A stretch of 64,000 nt of DNA from Adiantum capillus-veneris (taxonomy: Eukaryota; Streptophyta; Polypodiopsida; Polypodiales; Pteridaceae). The translations under genes were made by a program, and so were the position numbers. The notes under the pieces were generated by a model, which worked only from the letters and a program-made list of their open reading frames with translations, was not told the DNA's origin and did not search any database. Of this stretch, positions 32,009 to 43,902 are shown one piece after another. Numbering within the stretch: position 1 is the stretch's first letter; each line of letters begins with the position of its first letter. The DNA lies in assembly GCA_014529385.2 (NCBI GenBank), contig CM043959.1, forward strand, positions 94,004,529-94,068,528. The letters are read 5' to 3'.

Positions 32009-32035
32009 TCTATACTATTGCAAAAGAAAGAGGGA
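32009..32035 (+). mobile_element. Possible Helitron 5' terminus
   Basis: TCTATACTATTGCAAAAGAA follows an A, as at the 5' ends of plant Helitrons (TCTMTAYTAT.., inserted between A and T). No matching 3' end (CTRR with a hairpin) was located, so only the terminus is proposed. Confidence 0.35.
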
Positions 32036-32134
32036 TCCCCCCACCCCCCCGCGAAAACATGTGGCAGAAGCTGTTAGCTCCGGCCACAGTGTACCCTACA
32101 TCTCCGGTGAAACTGGCAACTGAGAGAGAGCTAC

Positions 32135-32136
<2 letters not shown>

Positions 32137-32209
<73 letters not shown>
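32137..32209. repeat. (AG)n microsatellite
   Basis: About 36 AG units without interruption, directly at the truncated left edge of G4. Confidence 0.98.
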
Positions 32210-32211
<2 letters not shown>

Positions 32212-33900
32212 CATTGCAGTGCCGAAGAGAGACTTGGAGTTAAGAATGCATTGAATCAAAATAAATATAAGGAGAAAGGAGTCTGCAATGGAAAGCAAAT
32301 TTCTCTCGAGGAGCTAGAGCATTATCGCAAAGATAACCGATGCTTCAAGTGCAGGGAGCAAAGACATGCCTACCATGCTCGCCCCTAAAGAAATTTCACA
32401 ATGAGCCGTCTAGAGCCTCTATGGTTGAGGCTCCAAAAGAGGATGATCATTGCAAGGATTTCTCCTTTCCTATGCTTGGGGAAAGGTGTGAGAGCATGAT
32501 GCCTTTATTTTGTTTAACCCTGGTTCAACTCACAACTTCATATCCACGGAGTTGGCCACCAAGCTAGGCATACAAGCCCATGAGATGGGAGATGCATTTA
32601 AGGCGAATGGAGCTTTCAAGGGACAAGACGTCTCATTTACTCCCTTGATTGAAAAATTGAGGCTTCATGTCCAAAGCTATGTGGACAAAGAGGATTTCTT
32701 AATCTCTCCTCTCAAATATGAGGATGTTATCCTTGGGGCACCATGATTCACTCGCATGGCTGCCACTATGAAGTTCCTTAAAAGGAAAATTTATTTCAAT
32801 TATAGGGAAAAAGTCATGTACATAGATGCTAATGAGTCGGGGAACACCATATCCCTAGTAAATACGCTTGCTTTTGATAAGTCAATGAAAAGCTCTATTT
32901 TTTGCATATATGATTTTTGTTAGAGAATATGTATATGATTCTAATGTTTTCACAAGTAGCAATAAAGAAAATCAAAGAGGAATTAGAGTTGTCTAATTTC
33001 CTAAATGGATTCCAAGATGTTTTCATTGATAACATTCTTAGTGAGCTACCTCCAAAATGAGAGGATGATGACCATGGAATAAAGATTCTACGAGGAAGCT
33101 CGCCGCCTAATAAACCTCCTTATCGCGTTTCACAAGCTCAACAAGACGAGATCATGAGGCAAGTGCATGAATTGGTGGAAAAAGGGATAGTGGTACCTAT
33201 CTCCTCTCCATTTTGTTCACTAATACTTTTAGTGCAAAAGAAATACGACACATATCATATGTGTGTTGACTATAGAGCACTAAATAGGATCACTATAAAA
33301 CAAAAAAAAAATCCCATTCCGCGGGTAGATCTATTGGATAAGTTACAAGTTTTGGCCTGACAAATGCTCCAGCCGCATTCAAACTCAAGATGGATAAAAA
33401 TCTTCAGGCCACTCAAATTCTCTTGAGGAGTACAAGAAACACCTCTAGGTAATCTTTCAACTTGTGACAGAAAATAAGCTTTTCATTATTCAAAAGGAAA
33501 CTGAATTTTTCGTACAAGAAATTCAATATTTAGGCCACATTATCTCTAAAGTTGGTACCCGTATGGATCCAACAAAGTTAGAGGTAATAAAAGAATTTCC
33601 TAATCCAAGGAATCTACAAGAGCTACAAAGCTTTATAGGTATGTGTGCATACTATAGACGCTTCATGTAAAAATCATAGCTATTAACAAGCCCATTACAT
33701 GACTTAACGGAAAAGAACATTAAGTATTCATGGGATTGCAAAAGAGCAAGAAGCTTGTCTCTCAACTTGTGCTCACACTACTAGATCTCTCGATCCATTT
33801 GAGCTCCAACGTGATGCTTGTGGTGATTGCCTTGGAGCTGTTTTGCTTCAAGGAGGGCATGCCATAGCATATGAGAGTCGAAGACTCAACTAAGAAAGTA
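32210..33900 (+). pseudogene. G4 gag end, protease, partial RT and RNase H
   Basis: Shows the gag knuckle with one altered residue pattern (CFKCREQRHAYHAR), protease (PGSTHNFISTELATKLG near 32520-32575), RT opening (MRQVHELVEKG near 33154, MCVDYRALNRITIK), then a jump to the RT end (EIQYLGHIISKVGTRMDPTK near 33520-33570) and RNase H (CLGAVLLQ). The active-site half of RT is deleted between about 33350 and 33400. Many stops and frame changes. Confidence 0.88.
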
Positions 33901-34460
33901 TCGGGGATTTGCGACTTTGGCTTGCTACTGCTCGCGTCCCCCCTGTGCACGCACTTGCATCCCCCCCCCCCCCCCTTCCCCCCTTTCCCCCCTCCCTCTC
34001 CCCATCGCTCACACCTCCCCCCTCCTCCCTCGTGCTGTGCATTACCCTGCTCGCTGCCTTGCCCATCGCTGTCCAGCCCACCAATGCATTGCCCGCTTCC
34101 CTGCCTGCATGGGGCACAACTAGCTTGCCTGCGTGTGGTATAGCGAGCCCTCGCGCCCCCTTTTTTCCACTGTTGCATATGCCCGCCCCTTGGCCTCAGC
34201 CCTCCTACTCCCCATCCGCCTCCTGTTCCCTTTTTTTCGCCTTTCGCCTGCCTGTAGGCTTTTTTTTCAGCTTGCTAGCATTCGCCTCAACATCAACGAC
34301 CTTATCCCTTAAGCAATAGACACAGAATGGCGGCCTTTGCTCCACATCAGAGGGACTCCACAGAAGCCCCCTCGCCTGACACCACGGAGCCGACCCTTTG
34401 ACTTTCTCTTTTGCCAGAAGAGCAAGCGAGCTTGATGGCCAAAGCGGAGCACTTGCAAGC
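33901..34460 (+). other. LINE 5' untranslated region
   Basis: Begins TCGGGGATTTGCGACTTTGG right after the target copy. Very C/T-rich (C runs at 33961-34030). The open frames here are low-complexity artefacts. Confidence 0.6.
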
Positions 34461-35139
34461 AACTTCGGTTATGTGTAAGATCAATGGAACTCGGCCCAGT
34501 CTCCGGTGAGATTCAAGATTTACTACAGGCCCGTCTTCTCTCCGATGTGGGCAAGATCACTGATGTCGAGATCCTCGGGAGAGGGTAGTACCAGGTTGAG
34601 TTCCGATCTGCAGATATGACAACCAAGGTGATTTCGATGAGCCCACTCGGCATCAGAATAGCTCGAGCTTACTTCCAATGTTGGCATCAGGGTTTTGACC
34701 CTACTACAAATGTTCTCGAGGATGAGGCAAACTTGTTGATTTGGCTTGTTTCCCACACCTGAGGAGAGAGTACCATCCCCTCCTACCCAAGATTGGTTCC
34801 ATGTTTGGGACAGTTTTGGAATCTCCACGCATGACAACTTCAGTTGTGGCCAAGGCTGCAGGTCTTACTACTATGCAGGTTCTTGTTCATGACACACACT
34901 CCCTTCCCAAGGTGGTTCTGCTACCTAGGGTGAGTGGGGGATGGATCAGACAGAGTGTTGAGTATTTGGGTCTCCCAAACCAGTGTTTCATTTGCAGACA
35001 GATGGGCCATATGGCAAAGTCCTGTCCTCGCAGGAGACCTCAACCCACAGCGCATGCGCAGCCTCCCAAGAATGAGCATGCCAAGAATCTAGGTACAGAG
35101 GATACACAGGCTGGTACTTCAACAGAGACTAAGGACTAG
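34461..35139 (+). pseudogene. LINE ORF1 (DUF4283-like RNA-binding protein with CCHC knuckle)
   Basis: Reads MELGPVSGEIQDLLQARLLS and EFRSADMTTKVISMSPLGIR in one frame, then shifts near 34740 to HLRREYHPLLPKIGSMFGTV, VVAKAAGLTTMQVLVHD and the zinc knuckle CFICRQMGHMAKSC (34986-35028), ending at TAG 35137-35139. Plant L1 ORF1 proteins bind the element RNA through this arrangement. One stop (near 34588) and one frame change break it. 35140-36177 is a proline-rich and then unreadable linker to ORF2. Confidence 0.8.
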
Positions 35140-36177
35140 CCAGCTGATGGGGTTGGCAGCAGGTGGCTGGCCGCCGCCGTCAGGGGAGAGCTCACCCCAC
35201 TGCTCCTCTTGGTGTTGGCCAACCTGTTGCATCTCAGCAGCATTGGGTTTCGACTGGGAACCGTTTTGACCCCCTTCAATAGGACCTGCCTGAGGAGGCC
35301 CCGTACACTTCTGTTCCTCCACCACCGCCTCCTCCTCCCCCTGACACTGCCGCCCCGCCACCTTCCCCCCCCCCCCCTCCCCCTCCTCCTCCTCTCTCCC
35401 CGATGGGGACGTCAGCCTCGTCTCCCGACCCCTCCGCCACTCCCCCTCAGACGTAGGGTACTCGCCAAGCTTCTAGCGTCGCGAGGCGTTCTCTTGGTAG
35501 TGATTTCGATGCAAGCCCTGTGGCTCGTGAGGGAGAGCCCCACCTGAGGCGGCCTTTTTTGGTGCTCACTTATCCCTTTGTAGTGATCCCCAGAGGTCTC
35601 ACCAGCTTTGACATTTGTAGACATTGGGATTTCTTCGACTACAGCTTCACCTGGTTTCTGGGTGATTCCTCTCCTGACTTGGAGGAGGCCAGCTTTGGAG
35701 TCCACGTCCTCTTTCGTACAGCTAGATGCAGTGAGTCCCTGGACACAACGGTGGGTTTCGCTTTTCTGTTGTGTGGTAGAGATATCACAAAGTGGACCCA
35801 GCACACAATCCAACTGGCTCCAGACCCAGGCTACTGAGTTCTCCCACCACATAAGGGACTTAGTAGTGAAAGATCTGGTGCAGACACTTTGGCCTCTTGC
35901 CAAGTTCAACGTGACACCTCCAAATGCACCGGGTTGCAGCCACATTGTGGTGCATTTGTTTGCTGACACTCAGTGCCCTTTGTGTTATGTTTTTGTGCAT
36001 GAGGATTCTTGGACAGAGGATGTAGCCCTTCGAGCTGCACGCTTGGCTGGGTGGGACACTCACTTCTTGCGCGCTTTTCTAGAGATCGTTCAGATGCGGA
36101 TTACTCCCTATCCAAACCGGCCTCAAAGATAGCAAGGTTAGCTGCTGCTACAGCATCTGTTTTCTCTCAGTGACTCC

Positions 36178-39170
36178 ATGAGGATCATCTCATGGAATGT
36201 GCAAGGATTAGGAGGGCCCCAGTTTTAGCGTCAGAGGGGTCGGCTGCATCAAGAGCTGCAGAGATGCCTTGTGGATGGCGAGATTGACATTCTTATGTTG
36301 CAGGAGCATCACCTTTGTGAGAGCTGCATTCAGCGTTGTGGCCAGATTTTGCCTGGTCGCTATAAGACTTTTTGGTCAGCTGATTTTGGACCTGGAGGCA
36401 TCCAGGGTGGGGTATGTATGACCGTTGCGGACTCTTTGCTGCAGCAGGCCACTGTGGGTAGGGGGATTATTGTGCCAGGTAGGGCTCAGTGGATTACTAT
36501 GCAGGTTCAAGGTTGCCTGATGGGCTTCCTGAACATCTACGCGTCTAATGTGGTGAGCACATTTTTGGGCTCACATTGCAGAGTCTCTACCGCAGGCAGA
36601 GCAATGGTGCATTGGGGGAGACTTCAACATGTTGGAGGACCCACCAACAGAGAGGGTTCGAGGTAGCCATACTACTGTGCATGGAGATGAGTTGGCGGCT
36701 TGGGAGAGGTTATGTATGACTTTTCGGGGTTCAAATGTGTGGAAGCATTCTAGCTTTGTGAGGCCACCTGACAGCCTGGCCTTCTCTCGTTTGGACCGTC
36801 GAGTGGGAGGAGCGAATCTATCGCAGATAGATTGCTTCTACACTAGTGATCACTTCTGTGACTTGGGAGGGACTGTTGTCATTTTGGTTGGGACTTCCTT
36901 TTCGGACCATGCACTAGTGATCCTCGCAGTGATTGATAGGCAGAGGAGGGGGATCATGATGCTACGCATCCCAGAGAGGGTCTTGCTGGAGTCTAGCTCA
37001 GAGAGCAAGTGGAGGCTCTTTAGACAGAGATTAGACGTAGAGGACTCTCCTACTGAGAGAGTGGCCTCAGGACTTGCTCAGCTTAGTCGCCTCTTTCTTC
37101 AAGAGTCTTCGGCTCACTTGGCTGTAGCGAGAGAGGAGGAGCAACACCTCCAACGGCGCATTGCTTCCTTGCAAGGATGCACGAGCAGCATCCATATAGT
37201 CCTTGGTTGGAGAAGCAGTTACAGCAAGCTCGCCAGGAGCTTGTCAACACAGAGGAGAGGCACCATGAGTTTGATTTCCATCGTCACCCATCTCAGTGGA
37301 CCCAGGTGGGTGACAGAGTGACATGTACTTTCTTTGAGGCAGTGGGACCTCGGCATACGCATGCCAAGGTCAAGCAATTGAGGAGGCCCGACGGGTTAGT
37401 TGCCTCAGAGCCAGGCTGACTTGATCTACTGTCTGTAGATTCCCAGTCAGAGCGTCGGGATACATGCAGAGAGCGCGTGTGGGCACAGATGACTTGTCTT
37501 GTGACTGAGGAGATGCGTAAGAGGCTTGAGCTGCCTCTTCAGCTAGAGGAGCTACACACGGCTCTTAGCGCACTTCCCTGTGGTAGTTGTCCAGGTGAGG
37601 ATGGCTTGACCCCAAGCTTCTTCTTGGAGTACAGGGACTTGCTTGGCTCAGATCTTTGTAGTGATTTTCAGTATATTTTGCACACAGGTGAGATTCCTGA
37701 CAGCATGAGTGAGGGCTTAATTTACCTCATTCCCAAGGAGGGTGGCTCCTTGGATGAGATTCGACAGTGGCGCCCCATCACCATCCTCAACTCAACCTAC
37801 AAAATTCTTGCCAAGGCTTTGAGTTTGAGGATTCAACCACTTCTAGAGAGCCTTATACATGGGACTCAGACAGGTTTTGTCAAGGAGCGTAGTATCCTTG
37901 ACAACATCTTTACGTTTTGGGAGGCTTCTACCCTCACGCGGCTCCACGGTGAGGATTTGGTGATTCTCCTTCTCAGTTTTGAGAATTCCTATGACAAATT
38001 TGACTGGGATTTTTTGGAGGGCACTCTATGCAGGATGGGCTTCTCAGATGCTTGGATCAAAGGGGTGTCAGCTTTGTACTGATGTGCACACAGTCAGGTG
38101 CTTTTAGCAGGAGGTAGAGGTCAGACATGACCTCTTGCCCCTTTCCTCTTTCTATTCTATGCTAAGGCAATGAGTAGGTTTTTGGACTGCAAGTTGGTTT
38201 ACGTGGTAGAGCTCCCTATTCGAGGAGATGAGCTATTGGACGTTGAGTTTGTAGATGACTCAGCCTTGTACTTGGATGGCCAGGAGGCCAACCTACATAG
38301 TTTTCAGGCTCTTGAGACTTTTTGTTGTGCATCTGGCACACTGATCAACTAGAGAAAGATTGTGGCTTTCTCGGTTGGTAGTGCTCCTACGCCAAATTGG
38401 ATGCCAGGTGAGGGTTTTAGGTGGATTCCCCCAGGGACTGCAGTTCGGTACTTGTACTGTAAGGTTGGTTTGTACTTGTCTCCCGAGCAGCAGATTGCTC
38501 CCCTCCTCTTGTCTATCAGGAGGAAGCTGTTACATTGGAGCTCCACACGACTTTCTTTGGTAGGCAGAGTTGTAGAGGCCAACCAGGTGTTGTTGGCTAC
38601 TACGTGGTACATCACTTCTTGTTGGATCTTCCTGAGTTCTTGTATTAGCCAGGTTGAGAGGCTTATCATGAACTTCCTTTTGTGAGGGCGTGACACTCAT
38701 GTACCTCGGGCCAAAGTGGCATGGCAGATCATCATTCTTCCTTGTTCTCAGGGAGGGTTGGGGATCATAGACCCAGCACAGCAGAGCAGAGCCCTTCTTG
38801 GGAAGTTCATCATCAGAGGACTTCTTCCAGGTGAGGAGCCCTGGAAGGAGTTCTTGCTTCAGCGGCATCGTGCTAGGGTGCCTCAGACTGGAGGCCCATG
38901 GTGACCCTCGACTCGATGGATTTTCACAGAGATGCGTAGAGTTGGCTTCAGCAAGAGACTAGAGGACCGCTTCAGAGTGAGTTTGCTCCATTCCTGGGAG
39001 CCACTGCGGCGAGTCCTGGAGCAGCTTCAACCTACTTGCACGAGGGAGCACCTAAGATAGCCTCTTGTTTGGAACCCCATGGTTAGCACTCAGAGAGGCC
39101 ACTTGGTTGGTAGTCGGCCTCATGTCTCTTGGGGTCCCATGGCAGAGGGTCCAGCACGCTCTCTAGGTGA
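36178..39170 (+). pseudogene. LINE ORF2, first part: endonuclease and reverse transcriptase
   Basis: Starts ATG RIISWNVQGLGG, the classic opening of the AP-like endonuclease that nicks target DNA. It then shows LMLQEHHLCE, WCIGGDFNMLEDP-like text in a shifted frame near 36610, FSRLDRR and SFSDHALV near 36790 and 36898. RT follows: LIYLIPKEGGSLDEIRQWRP, NSTYKILAKALSLRI, FVKERSILDNIF, then PLAPFLFLFYAKAM near 38130 and the active site EFVDDSALY near 38245. Stops near 36226, 38080, 38128, 38350 and 38685 and a frame change near 36560-36630 break it. Gypsy G3 interrupts at 39171-39175. Confidence 0.92.
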
Positions 39171-39175
39171 CTGGT

Positions 39176-40585
39176 TGTAACATTTAATGGCCTAAAAACT
39201 TGTGTGTAGCGGAAATTAGCATGAACATAGTGGGCATTTCATTAGAATAGATTCCTAATGAGAATTACAAGAGTGCTTGGGTGGAGAGAGCAACAAAAAG
39301 CATAACACCTAGTTAGATAGCATGAACAATACTTTGAAAAGAGAGAGAAATTAAGCTATTGACAATAGTTGAGGACCAGATTTACATGGATCCAGTCCCC
39401 CCCTCCAAAAGGCTTTGTATTATGGTTTCTCCCATCAAGAGAGACATTGTACAATACAATTCTTTGTGTTCCTTCAAGACTAGCTAGTGCAATGAAGATG
39501 AAAGCTTCATGCACTAAGCAAAACACTTATCAAACACAACATCAATTCTCCCCGGTCTCAGACCCAAGACCTCACACACCTTCGAAGATGGTGAGAGCTA
39601 GCAGGGTATGAGAGTAGATTGAGAGGAAGAAGGAGTAGTCTTACGAGAAAGATGTACATCTCCTCACATAATCACTCATATTAGCATAGCTTAGCTTAGT
39701 AATTAGCATCGTAGAGGAGATGAGCATGCATTGAAGCCCTGCTCTTGGTTGGATTTACATCACAAATCCAAGAGTTGTTGGTGTAGGCCTCCCTTCTCAC
39801 AAGCTTGGAGTAGGTGATAAGCTTTCCATTAAAGCTTGAGAAGGCGAGAGAGTCTTCTTTACTTCACACATGAGATTGTGTGAGTGTGTGTGTGATAATG
39901 CATTGCAAAAATCAGCCCCTTCTCTCTCTTGGTCGACCCCTCTTGCTATTTTCTCATGCTACCCTCTCATTGGACCTCCCTAGGGCTAGCCAATGACAAT
40001 TAAGCAGTATAAGTGATAGCCTTCTGACATGTGTCCCCCTTTTCCCTTTTGTGAGAGCTTTAGGTAATTTAATAATTCAACTAAACTCTCATTGGACCCC
40101 TTTGCCTCCTAGCCAATAGGAATCAGGCAAGCCATTGGGATGTTGAATGCTCATTGGACCCCTTGGGAGACTGTCCAATAGTCTTCTAGAGGGCTTAATT
40201 CTCATTGGTTATTTTATTAAGTGTTTTTAAATTAATTAAACTAGATTTACTCTAGCCTAATTCTCATTGGTCCACCTCCAACAAGGCCATCCAATAGGAA
40301 CATGGGTACACCTTGTGGGAATCTAGGCTAGGGAGCTGACATGTGTCCCTCATTCCCTTTGTGTAAAGGGACCTTAGGGTCTTTTTAGCCCATTGTTGCA
40401 CATGGCTCTTTTGCAGATGGCCCCTCCTTTGGATCCCTATTTTCCCTCCTTTGGATCCCTAATGTGTTCGGTCTGCTAGCTTAACCAATATTCTAGCTTT
40501 TTCTCCCCTGGCACTTCCTCCTATTAAATGATCAATTGAACATGAGAAAATAATTTAGGATAATTAGATATTGATTATTATGACA
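39176..40585 (-). repeat. G3 3' LTR (internal deletion)
   Basis: Plus-strand TGTAACATTTAATGGCC to TATTATGACA, 1410 bp. Compared with 47206-48809 it lacks about 190 bp between AAAGGGA and CCTTAGGGTC (near 40371). Confidence 0.93.
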
Positions 40586-40939
40586 TTACCTCTCTCTTGA
40601 AATCATAGTCGTCCTCGACTATGGTGTAGATAAGATAAAGCATATTCATGAGTCCTTTTCTTAGCGGGTACAGGATCCCTATGTTACCCTACGACATCAT
40701 TCCACAATGGATGACTAGTCCATTTGGTGCTTGAGTGCCTGAGGCTGTCGCAAGCATGTCTGCACATTAGTCCTACCAATCTTCCATAGTAGAGTGACAA
40801 GCTCTACTTGGTGTTTGGGAGACGTCGTCTCCACAAACTTGATCTAAGCATGCATACTACTTCATTTTGTGCACAATAAAGAAAAAGAGAGTCTTATAAG
40901 ACAAATACTTTGTTCATTTTTAACATGTTGTACATTTGC
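40586..40939 (-). other. G3 polypurine tract and 3' noncoding region
   Basis: Minus-strand AAGAGAGAGGTAA lies next to the LTR. The rest matches 25472-25830. Confidence 0.8.
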
Positions 40940-42498
40940 TTACTCTTGGGAAGCATTGTAATCATTGACAAGGTTTAGGTTATCCTTTAATTGTATGCCT
41001 TGCATCCATCTAGCATCTTCAAAAGGATAATTCTTAAACTTAATAAGATATCGTCGGATAGTCTTACCGCCTCTTAGTACCTTGTCTTCATGTCGGAGAA
41101 TGGACTCGGGCTGTAGCACCTCCTCTTGGTCCTCAATCTCCGGTGGGTCTTCAATAGTTATTGTAAGCATACTCCACTAAGGGTAAGTACTTCTCCCATT
41201 GGGATCTTTGATCTACTTCCGTTACATAGGCTTTTAGTAGATCGAGAATTGTTAGGTTAGCTATTTCACTTTGGCCATCCGTTTGTGGATGATAGGCCGA
41301 AGAGAAGTTTAGCCTTGTCCCTAAATTCTCAAAGAGACCCTTCCAGAAATTACTGGTCATTCTAGGATCTCTATCCGACACTATGGACATTGGCAAGCCA
41401 TGGTACTTGAAATTTTGTGAAATGAAGAGGGTTTCCATTTGATGGGCTTTGATAGTCTTTTTGACAGGTATAAAATGAGCTTGTTTACTGAACCTGTCTC
41501 TACTATCGTCCATATTCTCGTATTCCCATGGATAGACTTAAGCAATCCAAAGATAAAATCCATGGATATGCTCTCCCATGGTGAATTAGGGATTGGCAAG
41601 GGTTGAAGCAATCCAAGTTGCTTCCCTCTATCAAATTTTGTCTTTTGGCATACCACACATTTAGACACATACTCTTGTATGTTCACTTTCATGGTAGGCC
41701 AATAGAAATATGTTTCAATCTTCTTTAAGGTAGATTGAATCCCTCTATGCCCCGCATAAGGTGGAGCATGAGATTCATACATTACTCTCTCACGTAGTGA
41801 GTTAGTAACACATAGTCTATTGCCATAGAGAAGATAACCATCTTGTAAAGTAAATGGTTCTTCTTTCTTCCCTAATGCAAGGGCTGAAATCACATCTCTA
41901 AAATCGGGATCAATAGCATACTCATCTATCATTGAAGATAGATCATTGTGAGTTACTATGGAAACTGCATTCACTCTCGGCCGTTTTGAGAGTGCATCAG
42001 CTACTTGATTATGCTTGCCAGCAATGTGAGCACTATGACAATGAAATTGCAAAAGGAAATTTCCCCACCTCATTTCTTTGTCGGAGATCTTAGTCTGCGT
42101 CATGAAGTACTTAAGACTTGGGCGATCCGTTCACAGAATGAAAGGAGTCCCCAATAAATAGTGCTTCCATTAGTCTAAGGCATGTAGAACTGAAAGGAGT
42201 TCCTTTTCATATATTCCTAGATATTGCTCAACAGGGTCGAGCCTTCGACTTTCATAGCCTATGGCGTGCCCTTCTTGGAGCAAAACAGCTCCAAGGCAAT
42301 CACCACAAGCATCACATTGGACCTCAAATGGTTTTGAGAGATCCGGTAGTGTAAGCACAGGTTGAGAGATACGCTTTTCTATAAGCTTTTCGAAAGCGTT
42401 GTTCTCCTTAGCAAACCATGTATACCTAATTCTTTTCTTTGTTAGGTCATGTAATGGTCGCGCAATTTGTGAGAACTTTTCTATGAAGCGTCTATAGT
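40940..42498 (-). pseudogene. G3 pol, second part: RNase H, integrase, chromodomain
   Basis: From the foldback insertion leftwards: YRRFIEKFSQIA, RNase H (VQCDACGDCLGAVLLQEGHA), the integrase zinc finger (HAPPYAGHRG, CVVCQKTK), core (MDFIFGLLKS, SAYHPQTDGQSE) and LVEYAYNN. The sequence then jumps to TIEDPPEIEDQEEV and the chromodomain-like end (RRYLIKFKNYPFEDARWM). The jump at about 41158 removes about 160 codons of integrase C-terminus. AAC occurs at both break points, a microhomology joint. Stops occur near 42168 and 42128. Confidence 0.92.
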
Positions 42499-43902
42499 CA
42501 TTAGGAGATTTCGGAGGTCTTTTGGAGGGCCTTTTGGTAGAGAGAGGAAAATAAGCTCCTCCAATGAGAGAAGAGCCTACGTTACGTAGAAAAATAGATT
42601 GATATTAACAAAAATATAAAAGGTGTCCCTCTCCTCATTTAATAATCTAGTGGTCCTTGAAGACGAGCACTCTCTTTTATTTAATGCGAGCACGTTTTTC
42701 AGAAGGTAGATGCGGTGCATTTGATACGGGATACGTCATCACTAGAACTCAAAAAGTCACAAAACTATCAAGTGGTGGAAGATTTTGAAACTTTTGATAC
42801 TACCAATGCGTCCGGAACACACATATCTCCTAGAAATGAATGTCCAATTGCCTCGCTTAGACATCCAAAGAGGCCAAAAATGTCAAACACCCCTAAAAGA
42901 ACATTTTACTAACGGCGCGTGAGGGGGCATTTCAAAATTTTGGAATGCCTCCTCGTGCGCCATTAGTAAAAAGGCCCTTTTTCCCTCTTTTTAGGGAGCT
43001 TTTTGAGAGGAAAATGTCTAAAAATCTCTAAAAAGGGGCTTTTTGGAAAGATAAGTGTCCAAAAATCACTAAAAAGAGCTTTGTACTAACGGCGCGCGAG
43101 GGGGCATTCCAAAATTTTGGAATGCCTCCTCGCGCGCTGTTAGTAAAAAGGCCCTTTTTTCCTCTTTTTAGGGAGCTTTTTGAGAGGAAAATGTCCAAAA
43201 ACCTCTAAAAAGGGGCTTTTTGGAAAGATAAGTGTCCGAAAATCACTAAAAAAAGCTTTGTACTAACCGCGCGCGAGGGGGCATTCCAAAATTTTGGAAT
43301 GCCTCCTCGCGCGCCGTTAGTAAAAAGGCCCTTTTTTCTTTTTTTTAGGGAGCTTTTTGAGAGGAAAATGTCAAAAAACCTCTAAAAAAGGGGTTTTTGG
43401 AAAGATAAGTGTCCAAAAACCCCCAAAAATGGGCTTTGTACTAACGGCGCGCAGAGGGGCATTCTAAAATTTTAGAATGACTCCTCGCGCGCTTTTAGTA
43501 AAAAGCCCATTTTTGGGGGGTTTTTGATATTTTTTGCCTCTCCGGATGTCGGAATGAGACAAGTAGACATTCGTTTTTAAGGTATTTTGGCGTTCCAAAT
43601 GCATTGGTGGTGTCAAAATCCTCAAAATCTATCACTATTTTACAGTTTGTGACTTTTCAACTTTCAGTGATGACGTAAGCTGCATTGAATGCGCCGCACC
43701 TGCCTCCTGAAAAAGACGCTCGCATTAAATAAAAAAGTGACCGTTTTCAAGGACGATTGGGAATATAAATCTACTTTTCAGCGTGTCTGGTTGTCCTTTT
43801 GGACGTACTCACAAGGTGCAAGTGCATTTTAAAAAAAGTTTCTAGAGAGAGAAAGACAATTTCTTACAAGGCCCTCCAAATGACCTTCGAAATTTTCTAA
43901 TG
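42499..43902. mobile_element. 1.4 kb foldback element with nested palindromes
   Basis: Ends CATTAGGAGATTTCGG.. and the inverse CATTAGAAAATTTCGA.., alike over about 35 bp to GGAGGGCCTT. The whole left arm (42499-42908) and right arm (43499-43902) are imperfect inverted repeats: both contain TTTATTTAATGCGAGC, GCGGYGCATT, ACGTCATCACT and ACCAATGC in mirrored order. Between them are four 58 bp palindromes. It splits the motif coding for MCAYYRRF in G3, and the G3 flanks rejoin to the uninterrupted sequence of G2 with no base gained or lost, so there is no target duplication (insertion between T and A). No coding frame is credible. The superfamily is unknown. Confidence 0.85.
42909..43498. repeat. 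Tandem array of four 58 bp palindromes (~177 bp period)
   Basis: Palindromes at 42909-42966, 43086-43143, 43263-43320 and 43441-43498, spaced 177, 177 and 178 bp. Each is CTAACGGCGCGCGAGG.. with AAAATTTT at its centre and arms of about 28 bp (copy 3 nearly perfect, copy 4 most diverged). The 119 bp spacers contain TTTTTAGGGAGC and AAAGATAAGTGTCC. Confidence 0.95.

Noticed and set aside
33871-34319. Proline-rich frames and the opposite glycine-rich frame
   Set aside because: They lie in the C/T-rich 5' region of the LINE and have no family signature.
35119-35969. Possible gene in the LINE ORF1-ORF2 spacer
   Set aside because: Frames are short, switch often, and are P/L-rich from low-complexity DNA; most likely decayed LINE linker.
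42909-43498. CRISPR-like array (regular repeats and spacers)
   Set aside because: Repeats are 58 bp palindromes and the 'spacers' are also repeated copies of each other; the context is a eukaryotic transposon.
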